DNA of 64,000 nucleotides from Sorghum bicolor (GCF_000003195.3 NC_012871.2:18110658-18174657); one strand, 5' to 3'. Shown: positions 10,501 through 25,500, numbered from the stretch's first letter. The notes: a model not told the origin generated them from the sequence alone. Translations and numbers: made by a program.

Positions 10501-13500
10501 CAGACAGTAGTGCTATTTGAGTTGTCTAACATATCTCCACAAATCATATTCATTTGTGAATTTTAGTTGTGTAAATGTTCATAATCCAATCACTCTGTAT
10601 AAAAAGTAACTCCCCTTTTCTGCTGACGTTTTTTTTGGTTTTGTTTTAATTATCAGTTTTTTTTTTTGTACAAATTGATCTACTTGCTTCTTGTCTCATG
10701 CATGCTAAATTTACAAATATTTAATATCATTTTCTAGGATAGCATAGGATTTGTTTTTCAAATTTAGCAAAATGTTATATCATTTTGTAGAAGAGCATAG
10801 GACTTATTTTGAAGTTTCCCTGTTCAATCCAACTGAATATACCTTTTAAGTTATTGTATATTTTGGTGACTGAGATTACTACATTCTTCTAAAGGAATAT
10901 TTTGCTGAAGTGTAGTGCTATTGATAGTTTTAGTTGCATATCCTTTAACATGCCAGTTTTTGTTTTTTTTAATCAGCTATTTTCAAGAGGTCAACTGTTC
11001 CCACCTTTAAATCTTATGGAATCTTGCAAGCCCGCATATCAGACTGTGCATCAGAGACATTTTCAGCTATTCGTACTGTGAGTGCCATTGTTTCGTCTGA
11101 AACATGCACATTTAAACATTAATTCAATTTCAAGGTTAATTCTTTTGTGTTACTGATGAAATGGTTTATCTACTCTCATCTTATACTCATGTTAAGTGTT
11201 AACTGCTGTGGTTTATGTTATCCTTGATTCAAAAATTCACTTGCAGGTTCGGTCATTTGGTGGTGAAAAACGACAAATTTCTTTGTTTGACAATTTGGTA
11301 AGGCATGAGATGCTTAGTATTATTTTCTTATATTTGGCATTCATTGTTGTTTTAAGAAAATTCTTGTGACTAAGGACGATGCAGGTTGAATGAAACAGAG
11401 TTGGGCTTAGGTACTTAGCCATGCAATGAGCAAATTAAAACAGACCTAATTCCCTTGTGATTTCAATATTTTACACTTTCTGTAGTGTGCTTCCATGGAC
11501 TTTTGGGCCTAGAAGGCTGGAGCACAGTAGCCCATGCCCTGCTCTCCCACACACATATTAAAGTACATACTGCCTATCTGTGTTCACAAAGAAAACCAAA
11601 ACTTGAATTTTGCTTCTTGACTTTCAGGAAATTCCACATTCCCTGTACTATAGTTTCGGGTCATCTACCCTTATATATACTTCAAGTACCACTAATCTCT
11701 AGCTATTTCAGAAGAGGTTTCCCTACGTGGAGTCATAGAATCAAGTACCAGACTGATCAGAGTTGTCTTAACTCCCAAACATTTCAGAGTCTCCATGAGT
11801 AACTTAGCATGTTTGGCCATGTGGCACCTCTGTAAAGATGAAATCTTGACCATGCCATGCATGCCTTTGGAACTATCCCTAGGCAATTAAGTGCTCTAGT
11901 ACAAGAAGTTCAGGGAATTAGGTTGACCTTTGTTGAAAGCATAGAGTCAAATGTACTTATTCCCTTAGAAACAGCATGTAGGTTTGAGCATTTTGTTTAA
12001 TAAATTAGTTAAGAAAAGGAACCAAATGTTATCCCATATATTTGATGCACCCATTTGGTTTGTAAGAGGCAGTACACTGGTACTACAGTCATACTTTTTT
12101 TTTTTGCGAAGTACTACAGTCATACTTCATCTACTCACCAGTTCAGTTTTTGGTTTTACAGGCAAGTGCTTACCAAATTAGTGGCACGAAACTTGGAGTG
12201 CTGAAATCTGCTAATGAATCATTAACTCGAGTAGTCGTCTATGTATCCCTAATGGCGCTTTACATTCTTGGTGGCAGAAAAGTCAATGCGGTAAGCCACA
12301 GAATCGCTTGCATATATGTATTACTCTTTTTTTACATTAATTTATCTTTGATAAATGTGGTCCACTTGTTGCCTCTGTTAGAGCATCCCCAACCGTTTTG
12401 CATAGTTCGTTTGGCAAACAAGGGAGTTTGCCAAGTCCCAAATAAATATGACAAAGATGAAAAGAGGCAATCTCCAATGGTTTGGCATTAATCATTTGGC
12501 AAAAAAGAAAATCTGGTGGCGGAAGGAGGGAGTAGTCGCGTGACCACGCGCAGAGGTCGGATTTCGCGCGAGGGACGCAATGCTAAGCGCGGAGGGGCTT
12601 GGCATATATGCAAGTCCTTTCCCTCTATTTGCCAAGTTAACAAAATTGCAAAGCCCAATTGCCAAACCATTGGATATGTATTTTTTAGACATTTTTGCAA
12701 ATACATGTATGCAAAGTCTATTTGCCAAACGATTGGGGATGCTCTTAACATATAAGCTGGTGGTGCAAAACGTTAAAACAAGTTGACAAGCACAGAAACC
12801 CTTTAGAAAGAGGTTCAACTCCTTGGTCATTCTAGTTTCCTGGGAAATTTGGAACTGCAACAATTGTCTTCAATGGAGCCAACTCGAATGTGGCTTCAGT
12901 GGTGAGGCAGTGTCAGTTCAAGGCTCTTTCTGCTGTGCCACTGGAGCTAGGGGCTGTCTTTGTGGTCATTTTTTGTGTTAGTGTGACACTGACACGAATG
13001 ACAGCGTTGGCAATGGAGGTAGAATGCACACACATACTCATCATCTAACAACACACATACTCTTACTGCCTACTGTTGCTGACCGTTGCTTCTCAAACAA
13101 AAGAGCAAGGTCCTGGCCTTCCTATATGACAGCAGCAATCACCACTAGTACTAATGAAAATGATGAACATAGGGATTACTTGTCTATCAGGAAGGTTTTC
13201 TTCAGGGGCGTTGTTTTGTATTTTATTAAGCCTTCTTTTTTTTTATTGAAAATGATACGCAGCTCCTCCTGCGTGTTCAAGAAAGAAAAACAAATAAGGA
13301 GTAAGCTGTGCACAGATACTAGTTTATCTTGATGCGCCCAGTTCCAGTCCCCGAAAATCTCTGACTATGTAGTTAGTTTGCCATTTCACATTTTTCAAAC
13401 CATGTCTGATTTCTCCCAATGCTCAATGCTATGTGTCTAGTGAACTCCAAAATGGAGCTCAGCTGTTTGGATGTTTGTGCTATGTGTCTAGTGAATTCCT

Positions 13501-16500
13501 AGTGTTTTAGGTAACATTTGGCATATATGGTGATAAACATATTATCGTGCTAGACTCTGAAAATTCTTGAATCTTTGTTATAGATTACCATTAGTTTATA
13601 TCTTTGTTTTCTATGAGAACATCAATTTGCAACAATTGCATCATTGAAATGCTGATCTACTGTAGCAAATTCATTCGCTTGAGCGTGATTGCAGCTTGTA
13701 GTGGAATGTACCTCTAGAAACAAAAAAACTATATGTTTAAAGTGATTTGTTTGTCTTTTTGTATGGAGCACAATTTGTACCTGTTACGTACCTAAGGGAT
13801 CTGAGAGCATAAACCCTCCAGAGGGATGATGATAAAGTATATATAGGTCTAGAGAGCCTCATGGGCTGGACCATATGGGCCTACAGGCCTATAATATAAG
13901 AGTCTTCACAGTTAACACCCCCCTTCAAACTCAAGGTGGAAGCGGAGGATTGGAAGCATTGAGTTTGATCAAGTGAAGCCGATGCTGCTCTCGAGTTTGT
14001 GCTTTAGTGAAAAAGTCTGCCAATTGCAACTCAGAAGGCACATACTGGAGAGAAATAGTTTTCTGTTGACAATGAGACCGAGTAAAGAAAGCATCCACAC
14101 CAATATGCTTTGTAAGTTCATGCTTCACAGGATCATTGGCAATTTGTATGGCTCCGGTATTATCACAAAGAAGAGGTGTGGCAACATCACAGGAAACACC
14201 AAAATCAGCCAACAACCATCGAAGCCAGACAATCTCTGCTGTAGTAGTAGCAAGGGCTCGAAGTTCAGCCTCGGTACTAGAGCGAGATACAGCTGCTTGT
14301 TTCTTGGACTTCCATGCAATAGGAGAAGAACCAAGAAGAATGCAGTATCCTGTGATGGAGCGTCGATCATTGGGGTCACTCGCCCAAGTAGAGTCTGAAT
14401 AAGCATGAAGCTGAAGTGGACTGTCATGTGCATAGAGTAAACTCTGAGATGATGTCCCCCGTAAATACCGCAGGACACGAAGAAGATGTCCAAAATAAAC
14501 AGAAGTTGGGGCACAAACAAACTGACTCAAAATATGAACTGCATGAGCAATGTCAGGCCTGGTGACAGTGAGATAAACAAGACTGCCCACTATATGTCGA
14601 TATCGAGAGGGATCCTGAAGAGGTACCCCATCAGTGAGACGAAGCTGCAAGTGAAGATCCATAGGTGTAGCAGCAGTCCTGTCATCAATGATGCCTGAAC
14701 GAGCAATAAGGTCCTGAATGTACTTAGACTGAGAAAGTTGATATCCCTTGGTGGATCGCTTGACCTCAATGCCTAAGAAATAACTGAGAGGACCCAAATC
14801 CGACATCTGAAATTCAGCACTAAGCTGCTGCTTCACATAAGAGATGTGATCCTCATTGTCACCTGTAATCAGCATATCATCAACATATAGAAGTAGCAAA
14901 GTCCGACCACGTGGTGACAAATGAACAAATAAGGCCGGATCATGATCACTAGGTGAGAAACCAGCAGCCCGTATGACAGATACAAAACGCTCATGCCAGG
15001 CACGAGAGGCCTGTTTTAGGCCATATAAAGCACGACGAAGATGGCAAACATATCCTGGAGGAGCAACCACACCTGGAGGTGGTTGCATATAAACTTCGTC
15101 AGTCAAGTCACCATGAAGAAAAGCATTCTTGACATCCATTTGAGAGATGGACCAGGAAGACGCAGCCGCCACAGCAAGTAGTGTACGAATTGTTGTCATG
15201 TGAGCAACTGGTGCAAATGTCTCATCATAATCAAGACCTTGAGTCTGCTGAAAACCTCTGGCAACAAGACGAGCTTTGTATCGTTCTATGGAGCCATCTG
15301 ACTTGGTCTTAATTTTGAATACCCACTTAGATGTAATAGGTACCATGTGTGATGGCAATGGAACAAGATCCCAAGTGCCCTGTCGATCAAGAGCAGCAAG
15401 TTCCTCAGACATAGCTAGCTGCCATTCGGGAATACAAGCAGCTTCTTGATAAGTGGATGGCTCATCAACAATAGCATTGACATGAGGAAAACCATACTTG
15501 TCTGCAGGATGAATAGAGCTGCGATCTCGAAGATTATATCGTGGACCAACCTGTAACTCATCAGAAACAATAGATGACTCATCAATAGTATTATTATTAG
15601 AATCGTCAACAATGGGCTCATCAGGACTGGCCGAGGTGGTAGAACTAGAAGGAAGGTGGGTGAGGGTTTTGGGACGACGGCTGAAGACACGTGTGATAGG
15701 TGGTTTAGAAAAGGAATGAGGTGGTGGAGGTGAAGTTGGTGCAGAAGGTGAAGGTGGATCAGAAGGTAAGGGTGGCGTGATGAAAATAGGAACAGAAGGT
15801 ATGGAGACGTCATTGCTAGATGGAGGAGGAAGACACAAAAAGGAGGTGGACTCTGTGGGGGAATATGAGGGCTTTGTGGATGGGTTATAAAAGAAAGGAC
15901 GGTCCTCAACAAAGGTAACGTCACGAGAGATGCGTATGCGATGGGAAGAAGGGTCATAGCATCGATAACCCTTATGCTCAGGACTATACCCCACGAAAAC
16001 ACACTCGACAGACTGTGCAGTCAATTTTGTGCGCTCACGAGAGGCAAGCAAGACATAGCATGTGCATCCAAACACACGAAGATGGTCATAGCTTGGAGAA
16101 GTACCATAAAGGACTTCACCAGGGCATCGGTCAGACAACTTGGATGATGGTTGCCTATTGATGAGATAGACAGCAGTGGAAACAGCTTCACCCCAAAAAT
16201 GGGAAGGGACAAAAGATGAAACCAAAAGGGTCTGAGCTGTCTCTATGAGATGGCGATGTTTTCATTCAGCGACGCCATTCTGAGCATGAGCACCTGGACA
16301 AGAAAGTTGTGCAAGGGTACCCTCAGATGACAAAAATTGTCGAAAATCAGCAGACAAATATTCACCCCCAAGTCTGAGCGAAGAACTTTAATAGGAGTAG
16401 AAAACTGTGTATGAACCATGCGAACAAAAGACTGATAAATGGAACACAACTGTGAACGATGTTTCATGAAATAAATCCATGTATAGCGAGAATAATCATC

Positions 16501-19500
16501 AATAAAAATGACATAATATTTGTGGCCACCCTTTGTAGCAAAGGGTGCAGGACCCCATACATCCGAATGAATAAGATCAAAAGATCTAGCAGAATGAGAA
16601 GCACTAGAAGAATACGGAAGCTGTATTTGTTTGCCAAGTTTACAACCCTTGCAATGAAAGCTAGACTCAATGGATGTATGACCTAAACAACCTTTATTTA
16701 TCATGGAGGACAAACGAGACCCACAAAGATGACCAAGACGATGATGCCACTTGGCGAAGGAAGCGGAGGACGATGCAGCGGATGAGGCATGAGCTGTAGA
16801 TGCAACAGACGAAGGAAGACGTAGGGTGTCGAGAACGTAAAGGCTGGAAGCACCTTTACGGCGATGGCCAGTCCCAATCACTTTCCCGCTGCGACGGTCC
16901 TGAATAAAACAAGATGAGTCATCAAATCCAACGAAGCAATTCTGGTCGGTAACTTGACCAACCGACAGAAGGTTCATAGACAGCTGAGGTACAAAGGAAA
17001 CATTTGGTACAGAAAAATAATTATTGCAAAGTGAACCCTGATGAGTAATATGACAAGAAGTACCATCAGCTGTCTGAATAGAAGTGCCATCAGTCACCGG
17101 CTTGCAGGCAACCAGCTGGGACTGATCAGATGTCACATGAAAGGAGGCTCCAGAATCAAGCACCCAGGACGAGGGAGTACCAACAGTCGAGGAAGCAGCA
17201 ACAGAAACAGTACCACTAGTTGAACCTCTAGGAGTGGAAGAAGTACCATGACCACGAGCAGCACGACGAGCGCGAAAGTCAGCTAGCTTCTCTGGATGCT
17301 TAGCAAAACAATTATCTGAACTATGATTAGTCCTTCCACAATGCTTACAGGGTTTTTTTAATGCACTAGTCCTCTGATGAGAAGCTGCCAACACACTGTG
17401 AGGATTAGGCACAGTAGACAGAGCCTGAAGACGTGTCTCTTCAGCAAGCAATTCAGATAATGCCTTTGCCATAGTCAGAGTAGAGGAAGTATGAAGTAAT
17501 CTGGTACGAATAGAATCAAACTCTGCCTTCACTCCCATGACAAATCTATAGGTAAGGAATTGCTCAATAAAGGAGAGTGCTGTACAGTTCTGACCTGCTG
17601 TACACTGAGGCACCATGGAAATCAAAGAACCCATCAAACGATCAAAGGCGGAATAATACTCATCAATGGACATATCTCTCTGTTCAAGAACATGAAGCTG
17701 CTGCATAAGAGTATGCTGAAGAGCACCACTGTCCTGGACATAGCGTTCCTTCAGATAAGACCGCATAGGTTTGGCTTGCTTAAACTTGCGCAGATTCATA
17801 ATCATGGTTTGTTTAACACTATTAACCATAGCAGCCATGACTTTCCCATCATTGATTTCCCAAGTTTTGACAGCAGCAGCATTACTAGTATCGGATTTAA
17901 GAGTTGGTGGATCATTAGTCAAATGAAAATAAAGACCATGACCCCTCAATGCAGTTTCAACAGTAAAAGCCCACTCTAAATAGTTTTGACCATCCAGTGT
18001 GATGTTGATGACAATAGCAGAATGATGAGACTGAGACATGATGGAATCTGAACAATAGCAGTTCAAGGCAAAGAAGTGACAGGATAGATATCACCGCAAT
18101 CCGCAGGGGAGTTCCACAGAGACGGGAGGTCTGTCCGCGTGAAGACTGCGCGTGATCCGCGCGCCCGCAGCCGGAGGGCGTCCACACGGCTGCGTGAAGG
18201 AGTCCGCGCAGTCCGCCGCGTGAAGGAGGTCGCGCAGTCCACGCGCGCGTGAAGAAGGCGGATCCACGCGGATGTCAGGAGCGTCCGCACAGCCGCGTGA
18301 GTCCGCGCGCGCCCGCTGCCGAAGTGCGTAGGCAGGTCCGCGCGAAGCCGACGGCGTCCTCACGGCCACGTGATCCGCGCGTCGCGTCTGCGTGAAGAAG
18401 ACCGCGCAACGGGTCGGGTCGGCGTCCGCACGTGAAGATGCGACTCGCACGGAGAAGACGGCGGACGTCCGCGCGTGATCGTGATTCGATCCGCGCGTGA
18501 CTCGCGCGGAGACGAAGACGGCGGACGGCGTACGAAGGCGCGACGCACAAAACAGAGGAGGTGGGAGGCGCGACGACGGGCCGCAACAGGATCCCAAGGA
18601 AAAAGGAAAAAAAAAAGGATCGTGGGTGAATTAGATGAGTCTAATCCTAACCCTAATCCATGGCTTTGGTACCATGTTACGTACCTAAGGGTTCTGAGAG
18701 CATAAACCCTCCAGAGGGATGATGATAAAGTATATATATGTCTAGAGAGCCTCATGGGCTGGACCATATGGGCCTACAGGCCTATAATATAAGAGTCTTC
18801 ACAGTTAACAGTACCTACGTTAGGACTGTGCATGGAGAAACTTTATTGTAATAGTTATATAGTCATTTAGTACCCTATTTGTGTTTTGAAATTTCATTTG
18901 ATTCTTTGAAGCTTGGATTTGACTGATCATGGAATAAAAAAGAATATTATGGTTTACCATTTCAGGGCAAATTATCTGTTGGAACCATGGTATCTTTTAT
19001 TGGTTACACCTTCACATTAACCTTTGCTGTAAGTAGAAATTTTCGAGAACCTTTTGTAGTTTCATGTTATTTTTTTGCATATTTAATTATGCTGATCATA
19101 CATTCTAGGTTCAAGGAGCTGTTAATACCCTTAGTGATCTGCGTGCCACATTGGCTTCCGTAGAGAGAATAAATTCTGTTCTTTCAGCGAAGGACATTGA
19201 TGATTCACTTGCGTATGGTTTAGCCAAAGAACTTGATGGCAAAGAGCTTGATGATTCCAATGGAGTTTATGAAAATGGCTCTGTTAAGAAACATTTCATG
19301 TCAGAGCTGAAATCATCCAGTAGCTGTAGTAATCTAGCCTGGTCTGGTGACATTCATCTGAAAGGTCTGTTTGTATTTATATCTAGGGCGCCCTTATATC
19401 TAAGCTTATACTGTATTTCACCTTTTGTCTGCCTTATATATTAGTATTATATAGCATATTGTTCCTTAGCTTATGTGTCATGATTGAATATCCTAGTAAC

Positions 19501-22500
19501 TGAAAACTGTGTCATTAGCTCATCTTTTTTTAAATTTATTTTCACCTTTATTTTTTGTCTAAAAAACATACTTAAGATGAAATATGTTTACAGATCAAAT
19601 TTGTGAGTAGTCAGGGTAACTTAAAATTGTTAATAGTCAGGGTAACTGATACGGCGTTGCCGCTGAGGGGTGTGCAGGGGAGATTGGAGAAGAAGGTGAG
19701 ACTGTGAATTGGAACGAAGAGGATAGCGAGGCAATGGCGCGGTGGGGAATTCGTCGGCGGCAGCTGCAGAATCGCGCGCAGCCACCATCGAAGATGAACC
19801 CCACCCGCTAGGGAGGTTCTATTCTTCTTCGATAAATCCTGATTACATTCCTAAGTGCTACCTTTATAGTCCAGGTGCACTTCCAAACCAAATGGCTAAT
19901 AAGATCCTAAAAATCCTCCCCTTTATTCCCTTTCTAAAACTGACCGGCAACTCAGCCACTGCTGTTAGCCTTGGTCTGTCTAGCCCGGCGCCTATAGTGG
20001 CGACCCACAAATGAGTATAACATTTCCCTCCTCCCCAACAAACAGCTCGTCCGCGAGCTGGAACAATGGGTAACGCTCTTTGAAGTCAGCAATGGGTTCC
20101 CAAGTAGCATCAGCAGCTGAACGACCATCCCACTGAACCAAGAGCTCCCAGCTGCCACGGTTGAGACGAGCCCGGACCACCTGTGCAGGCGTTGGAACCA
20201 CCCGGCCACGGAGGATGTCTGGTAATGGCGCTAGAGCAGCAGGCGGTGGTCCGTCATATTTCTTGAGCAAGGCGACATGGAACACATCATGTATGCGCGC
20301 CTTAGGGGGAAGCTGCAATCTGTAAGCCACAGCCCCAATCCACTCAACGACCTGACAAGGGCCAAAATACCGTGGACCAAGCTTTGAAGAGGTGGCAGCT
20401 GTAATGCCAACAGCAGTCCGTTGGTGGAGACGAAGCAGCACCCAATCACCAGCAGAGAACTCCACATGCCGGCGTTTCTTGTTCTGATGTTCCCGCATTG
20501 TATCTTGGGCAAAAATGAGGCGGTCTTTAATTTCTGCCAAGAAGACATCACGGTCCTGGAGCTGTTGATCCACAGCAGCAACACGGGCGGCACCAGGAGT
20601 ATATGACATCAAAGTTGGAGGTGCCCAGCCATAGACCACCTCAAAAGGCGTGGCCCGAAGAGCAGATTGGTACGAGGTGTTGAAGCAAAACTCTGCCTAA
20701 GGAAGCCACTGCAGCCAGGAGCGAGGACGGTCACCAGCAAGGCACCGCAGGTACATCACGATGATGCGGTTAGTGACCTCGGACTGGCCGTCTGTCTGTG
20801 GGTGGAAAGCCGAACTACGCAGGAGCTTTACACCAGCAAGCTTGAACAGTTCCTCCCAAAAGCGGCTGGTGAAGACCGTGTCACGATCGCTCACAATCGA
20901 ACACGGAAAGCCATGAAGCCGGACGATGTTCTCGAAGAAAGCTCGAGCCACAGACTGTGCGGAGTAAGGATGACTCAAGGCGATGAAATGAGCCATCTTG
21001 GAGAAGCGGTCAACGATGGTCAGGATGACCGACTTGCCACCGACCCGAGGGAACCCTTCCACAAAGTCCATGGCGATGTCGCTCCAAACTTGAGATGGCA
21101 CCGGCAGGGGCTGGAGAAGACCAGCTGGGTGGAGATGTTCGGTATTATTGCGCTGACACAGCGCAGCCACGAACGAAGGAGCGGACCAGCTGATGAAGCC
21201 GGCTGTTGTAGAAGGAAGACCGCAGCCGGTGGAGGGTTTTTTGGACACCCTCATGACCAGCCTCATGAGCATCACGGAGGAGTTGTGGCCACAAACTGGA
21301 GCCCTCCGGAATGAAGACACGGCTGTTGTAGAGCAGTAAGCCGTCAACCAATGTCCAACCAGTCGGCGCGGTACCAGCAGCAAGCTGTTGAAAAATGTTC
21401 TGGGCCGCTGGGTCATCCTGTAACTCTGCACGTAGCGCTTCATAGTCAGTGAAGAGAGGCCCAAAGATGGACAGGACCGCCGCCTCCGCGTCCCGGCGGG
21501 AGAGCGCGTCTGCGACAGTGTTGAGCTTCCCAGCACGGTACTCAACGGTGAGGTCATAGCCGAACAGCTTAGACACCCATGTGTGCTGAGGGATGGTTGT
21601 CAAGCGCTGGTCGAGGAGGAACTTGAGGCTCCAGTGATCGGTCCGGATGGTGAACGCCCGCCCTCAGAGATAAGGCCGCCAATGACGGACAAACTTGACC
21701 AGCCCAATGAGTTCGCGCTCATAAGCTGGCAACTTGGCATGGTGAGGGGCAACCGGCCGGCTGAAGAAGGCAATGGGGCCGTCGCCTTGATGCAGCACAG
21801 CGCCGGACGCATCGCAGTCCACGAACCGCTTGGTGAAGTCCGGAAGCTGAAGTAGTGGTGCAGTGATCAACACAGACTTGAGAGCGAGGAAGGCTGCGCC
21901 AGCCTCCGTTGTCCAGGTGAAGCTCTCCCGCTTGAGAAGAGCAGTCAACGGTGCTGCCACACCACCGTACCCGGCGATAAACTTCCTGTAGTAGCCGGTG
22001 AGGCCGAGGAAGCCGCGCAGTGCCCGAACCGAACGTGGTCGTGGCCACGCCTCCACCGCAGCGACCTTGTCAGCATCCATGGCAACCCCCTCGGCTGTGA
22101 TAACGTGACCGAGGTAGGCCACAGATGGTTCGCCGAAGGAACACTTGGAGATCTTGGCGAAGAGGCGATGGTCGCGCATCTGCTGCAGCACAGCCTTGAC
22201 ATGCTGTAAGTGCTCAGCCCATGTACGGCTATAGATTAGGATATCATAAAAAAAACTAAGACAAAGTGGCGGAGGAACTATTTCAGCACGTCATTCATGA
22301 GCGCCTGAAACGTCGATGGCGCGTTGGTGAGGCCGAAGGGCATGAAGAGGAACTCGAAATGCCAGCGGTGCGTCCGGAAAGCCGTCTTGGCAATGTCATC
22401 CGGGTGCATGCGCAAATGGTGGTACCCGCTGCGAAGGTCGATCTTGGTGAAGAAGCGGGCACCCTTGAGCTCATCCAAGAGCTCATCGACCACTGGAATT

Positions 22501-25500
22501 GGAAACTTGTCTTTAATGGTGACGTCGTTGAGCGCCCGTGATAGTCAACGCAGAAGCGCCAACTCTTGTCATGCTTGCGGACCAAGAGCACCGGGGAGGA
22601 AAATGGTGATGTCGACTCCCTGATGATCCCCTGGCCTAGCATGTCCTTCCATTGCCGCTCGATTTCATCCTTGAGGAGCTGCGGGTAGCGATATGGTCGG
22701 ACCGCCACTGGCGGAGAGGCCGGCAGGAGGTGGATCCGGTGATCCTGACGGCGTGGTGGCGGTAGACCCCGGGGCTCCTCGAAGATGTCACTGTACGAGT
22801 GCAGCAACTCCTCCAGCACAGCGCAGGGGTCAGCGAGGGCACGAGCAGTGAATCCCCGGCTGTGTACGCCGGTCCAGTGATGGGAGCGGCCATTGTGCCA
22901 GAAGGACATCGCCAGAGCGCCAAAGTCCCAAACGATAGGGCCCAACGTCCGAAGCCACTGGACACCAAGCACCAGGTCGAAGCCGCCCAAGTCCAACGCG
23001 AAGCAGTCAATGGAGAAGGCCTAGCCACCGATGATGACCAGGGTAGCGAGGCAGACACCCGGGCAACGCACCCGGTCACCGTTAGCCACCATGATGTTGA
23101 GGCCAGCACGCGGGGTGATGGTGAGACCCAGGCGCTGCGCAAGCGCGGAGTGAATGAACGTGTGGGTGGAGCCGGTATCCACCAGTGCACGCAATTGTAC
23201 ACCACCTACTGTCACCTGCAGCAACAGAGTCAGCGGAGTTGAGTCCAGTGAGAGCATTGAGGGAGATCTCCAAGTCGGTGATGTCCCTAAGGGGGTCCTC
23301 CTCGTCATCCCCAAGGTCCATGAGAAAGACGCCACCTCTAGCCGCACACTTGTGCTCCTTGCTGAATGGCTCGGGGCAGAAGTAGCATTGGCCGTTCTGC
23401 CGTTTTTCCTGCATCTCGGCCGCCGTGAGACGGCGAAAGCGAGGTTGTGACCCTTCTGCCTTGCCATCCGGGGCAGGGCCACCCGTGCTGGTGGTAGCAC
23501 TGGCACGGCAAACTGACGGCTTCGGCGCCGAGGAGCTGTTGACGGCGGAGGCCTTTGAATGTCGCTACTCATACGCCCGAGCAAGGCTCATGGCCTACTG
23601 TAGATTTGCAGGGTGCTGAAGCTCGACGTCGTGGGCGAGTAGCTGCCCCAGGCCGCCGGTGTAGAGGTCAATGACCGTCTGCATGGAGAGATGATCGCAG
23701 CGCGCCAGCAGGGCCTGGAAGCGACGGGAGTACTCCTCCACGGAGCCAGTGCGGACCAAGGCTTTGATCTCGCCCACCGAGTTAGAGCGGATGGGCGGCC
23801 CGAAACGAAGATTAACGAACTCGACGAACCAGGGCCAGGGTACCAAGCCGAAATCCCGCTCCATCTGATAATACCATTCTGTTGCTGTGCCATTTAGATA
23901 GAGGGATGCCATCCACACCTTCTCGTCCTCGGGAACACAGTGGCCACGGAAGTAGTTCTCCGATTTGTTGAGCCAGGTGAGTGGGTCAGACTCGCCATCG
24001 AAGGTGAGGAAGGGAATCTTGGGTGGCCGGTGGGGCTCGTGGTGGCGATCGAACGGGCGGCGTCCACTAGTGTCGAAGGAGCGGTCGAAATCACGACCTC
24101 CCCGACGGAAGTCACGTCCGATGTTGGGGAACTCGCGGCTGGCAAAGCTCTGCACGCCGCGGTCAGTGTAGTCACGCGGCCTGCGGTCATCGAAGCTGCC
24201 TCCATCGCGCGCGTCGTAGTCGTGCGGTTCGCGATCGTCGTAGCCACCCCCGCCGCGCGCGTCGTAACCACGCGGGCCGTGATCGCCGTAGCCGCGCGAG
24301 CCGCGCCCGTCGTAATCGCGTCCGCCGCGGCTGTAAAAGTCGCGGTCGAAGTCGCGCGAATCGAAGCCGCGCGCGAATCGATTGCGGTCCTGCAGCGCCT
24401 AGTAGCGGAATGTGGCTCACGCGCGGTCGCGCGCGGAATTGAACGCATCGCCCACGGCGTCGTCCTCGGGCCCGTCATCTTTGCCAGAGTCCTTGCCGGA
24501 GTTGGGCTTGCCTATCTCCACGCGCGCAAGGCGAGCATCATGGGAGTTGAGGCGATTGTTGATGCTGGTGAGCTGGCCTAAGATGCGATCGAGCTTTGCG
24601 TCCATGGCCGTAGGATTGGTCACGGTGCCGGACATGGATGTCGATGCACCGGAAGAGGTCTCCGATACCAAATTGATATGGCGTTGCCGCTGAGGGGTGT
24701 GCAGGGGAGATTGGAGAAGAAGGTGAATTGGAACGAAGAAATAGCGAGGCAATGGCGCGGTGGGGAATTTGTCGGCGGCAGCGGCAGAATCGCGCGCAGC
24801 CACCGTCGAAGATGAACCCCACCCGCTAGGGAGGTTCTATTCTTCTTCGATAAATCCTGATTACATTCCTAAGTGCTACCTTTATAGTCTAGGTGCACTT
24901 CCAAACCAAATGGCTAATAAGATCCTAAAAATCCTCCCCTTTATTCCCTTTCTAAAACTGACCGGTAACTCAGCCACTGCTGTTAGCCTTGGTCTGTCTA
25001 GCCTGGCGCCTATTGTGGCGACCCACAAATGAGTCTATAACAGTAACTTAAAATTTGTGAATAGTCCTGGTAACCTAACCTTGTGTCATTAGCTCATCTT
25101 TATTAAATTTGTTGAGAGCAACTCGATTTATTATTTGTTATGATTGTTTCTGTAATGTCAGTAGTACATGCAGCATGCAACCTCTAATAATGCACTAACA
25201 TAATACTCTTGGATGACTTCAGTTCTACTTGCTCATGTAGTCATGTGTTTCTTGCAGAAGTCCATTTCTCTTATCCACTGAGATCGGATGTGGAGATTTT
25301 AAATGGCCTTGACCTTACAATTGAGTGTGGAAAAGTCACAGCACTTGTCGGGCCTAGTGGTGCTGGGAAAAGCACAGTGGTGCAACTTCTAGCACGGTAT
25401 TATGAGGTACTGTATCCTATATATAGTGATACTGATATTTTTCTCATTGTAGCAACATTTTGAGTGTTCTCCATTTTTTCAGCCAACTCAAGGTTCCATC

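Larger units (their letters stand above)
13782..18810 (-). mobile_element. Ty1/copia LTR retrotransposon in ABCB26 intron 8, nearly intact
   Basis: A complete element of 5029 bp, transcribed opposite to the host gene. The target duplication GTACC lies at 13777-13781 and 18811-18815. The LTRs are only 136 bp and differ at two positions by hand count. The minus-strand primer site TGGTACCAAAGCC (18662-18674) resembles the initiator tRNA-Met type. A purine-rich tract abuts the 3' LTR (complement of 13918-13930). Between the primer site and gag (18070 to 18660) lies a GC-rich leader with imperfect TCCGCGCGTGA-like repeats. Two coding lesions are visible. Insertion is inferred to be recent. Confidence 0.95.
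19647..25042 (-). mobile_element. Ty3/gypsy chromovirus (Reina-like) in ABCB26 intron 10
   Basis: A complete 5.4-kb element opposite to the host gene. Its target duplication is GTAAC (19642-19646 and 25043-25047). The LTRs are 376 and 369 bp, differing by about ten substitutions and a few indels by hand count. The primer site TGGTATCGGAGAC (complement of 24658-24670) is of initiator tRNA-Met type. A polypurine tract lies next to the 3' LTR (complement of about 20024-20036). Compact size, short LTRs and a C-terminal chromodomain fit the Reina clade; the clade name is inference. Confidence 0.93.

Noticed and set aside
12488..12863. Overlapping ORFs on both strands in intron 8
   Set aside because: They lie in a Tourist MITE and arise from its inverted ends.
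18091..18767. Several Arg-rich minus-strand ORFs
   Set aside because: Repeat-rich leader and LTR of the intron-8 Copia element; low complexity, no domain.
23940..24581. 213-codon Val/Ala/Arg-rich + ORF
   Set aside because: Antisense shadow of the repetitive Arg/Gly-rich gag region of the Reina-like element.
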